Positions 60,014-60,038 of a stretch of DNA of 60,038 nt are shown here, one piece after another. The notes beneath the pieces are model-generated. The model had not been told where the DNA came from, searched no databases, and saw only the letters and a list, made by a program, of their open reading frames with translations. Numbering within the stretch: the first letter of the stretch is position 1; every line of letters begins with the position of its first letter. Position numbers and translations under genes: made by a program. Source of the DNA: Streptomyces katrae (GTDB lineage: Bacteria; Actinomycetota; Actinomycetes; Streptomycetales; Streptomycetaceae); NCBI RefSeq assembly GCF_000717655.1, contig NZ_JNZY01000039.1, forward strand, positions 1 through 60,038, read 5' to 3'.

Positions 60014-60038
60014 GTGTGTCTGCTGTCCGCTGGTGGCT

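Overview
The window is high-GC DNA with GTG/TTG starts, overlapping GTGA/ATGA gene junctions, purine-rich ribosome sites, many exported lipoproteins and only rare TTA codons. Together with ECF sigma factors, SpoIIE-type phosphatases, a poly-lysine-synthetase-like gene and a streptogrisin-type protease, this points to a Streptomyces chromosome (or close relative). No tRNA, rRNA, CRISPR array, integrase or intact insertion sequence was seen.

Layout. 1-2.5 kb: the edge of a hydroxamate-siderophore-type locus (amino-acid N-hydroxylase, cut by the window, plus an MFS pump with two MarR-like palindromes). 2.6-10.1 kb: housekeeping and accessory genes (DUF1992 protein, sensor SpoIIE phosphatase, exported beta-carbonic anhydrase, Gfo/Idh/MocA oxidoreductase, small lipoprotein, isochorismatase-like hydrolase, GlxA-type regulator). 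10.2-13.5 kb: a broken ABC ATPase, a Met/His-rich membrane protein, an ECF sigma factor and a large membrane protein. 13.8-19.2 kb: a Pls/PosA-family NRPS (A-PCP plus membrane and hexapeptide-repeat acyltransferase modules) followed by an M1 peptidase.

19.2-28.2 kb is the most distinctive region and looks like an undescribed small biosynthetic cluster. A minus-strand operon encodes a cucumopine-synthase-like cyclophilin-fold protein, a DAO-family flavoenzyme, a methyltransferase, a cupin, a HisC-like aminotransferase and a VOC protein. The last three enzymes before the VOC protein match the methyltransferase/cupin/aminotransferase cassette that makes beta-methyl amino acids in maremycin and streptonigrin biosynthesis. 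Upstream lie a second DAO paralogue whose flavin-binding residues are lost, a VOC protein, a tiny ribbon-helix-helix regulator with a palindromic operator, and a divergent DHA2-type exporter carrying a TTA (bldA-dependent) codon. I infer a beta-methylated, Pictet-Spengler-type amino acid derivative as the product.

28.2-42 kb: membrane and secreted proteins (a GT-C-like membrane protein, GH15-like hydrolase, PIG-L deacetylase, streptogrisin-like protease), an amidohydrolase pseudogene, and an ECF sigma-factor locus that ends in a polysaccharide deacetylase-GT2 fusion. 42.4-45.9 kb: a translationally coupled signalling/redox module (REC-thioredoxin-like-thioredoxin reductase fusion, cyclic-nucleotide-domain histidine kinase, UBP zinc finger). 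46-53.1 kb: a CAP-domain secreted protein, a stalked membrane protein and an extracytoplasmic thiol-redox operon (two thioredoxin-fold proteins, CcdA, DsbD-alpha-like lipoprotein) followed by a two-component system; two of these genes share an unusual upstream promoter element. 53.3-60 kb: MFS transporter, PPK2, a truncated P-type ATPase, SulP transporter, a DAG-kinase-like lipid kinase and a strong hairpin at the window end.
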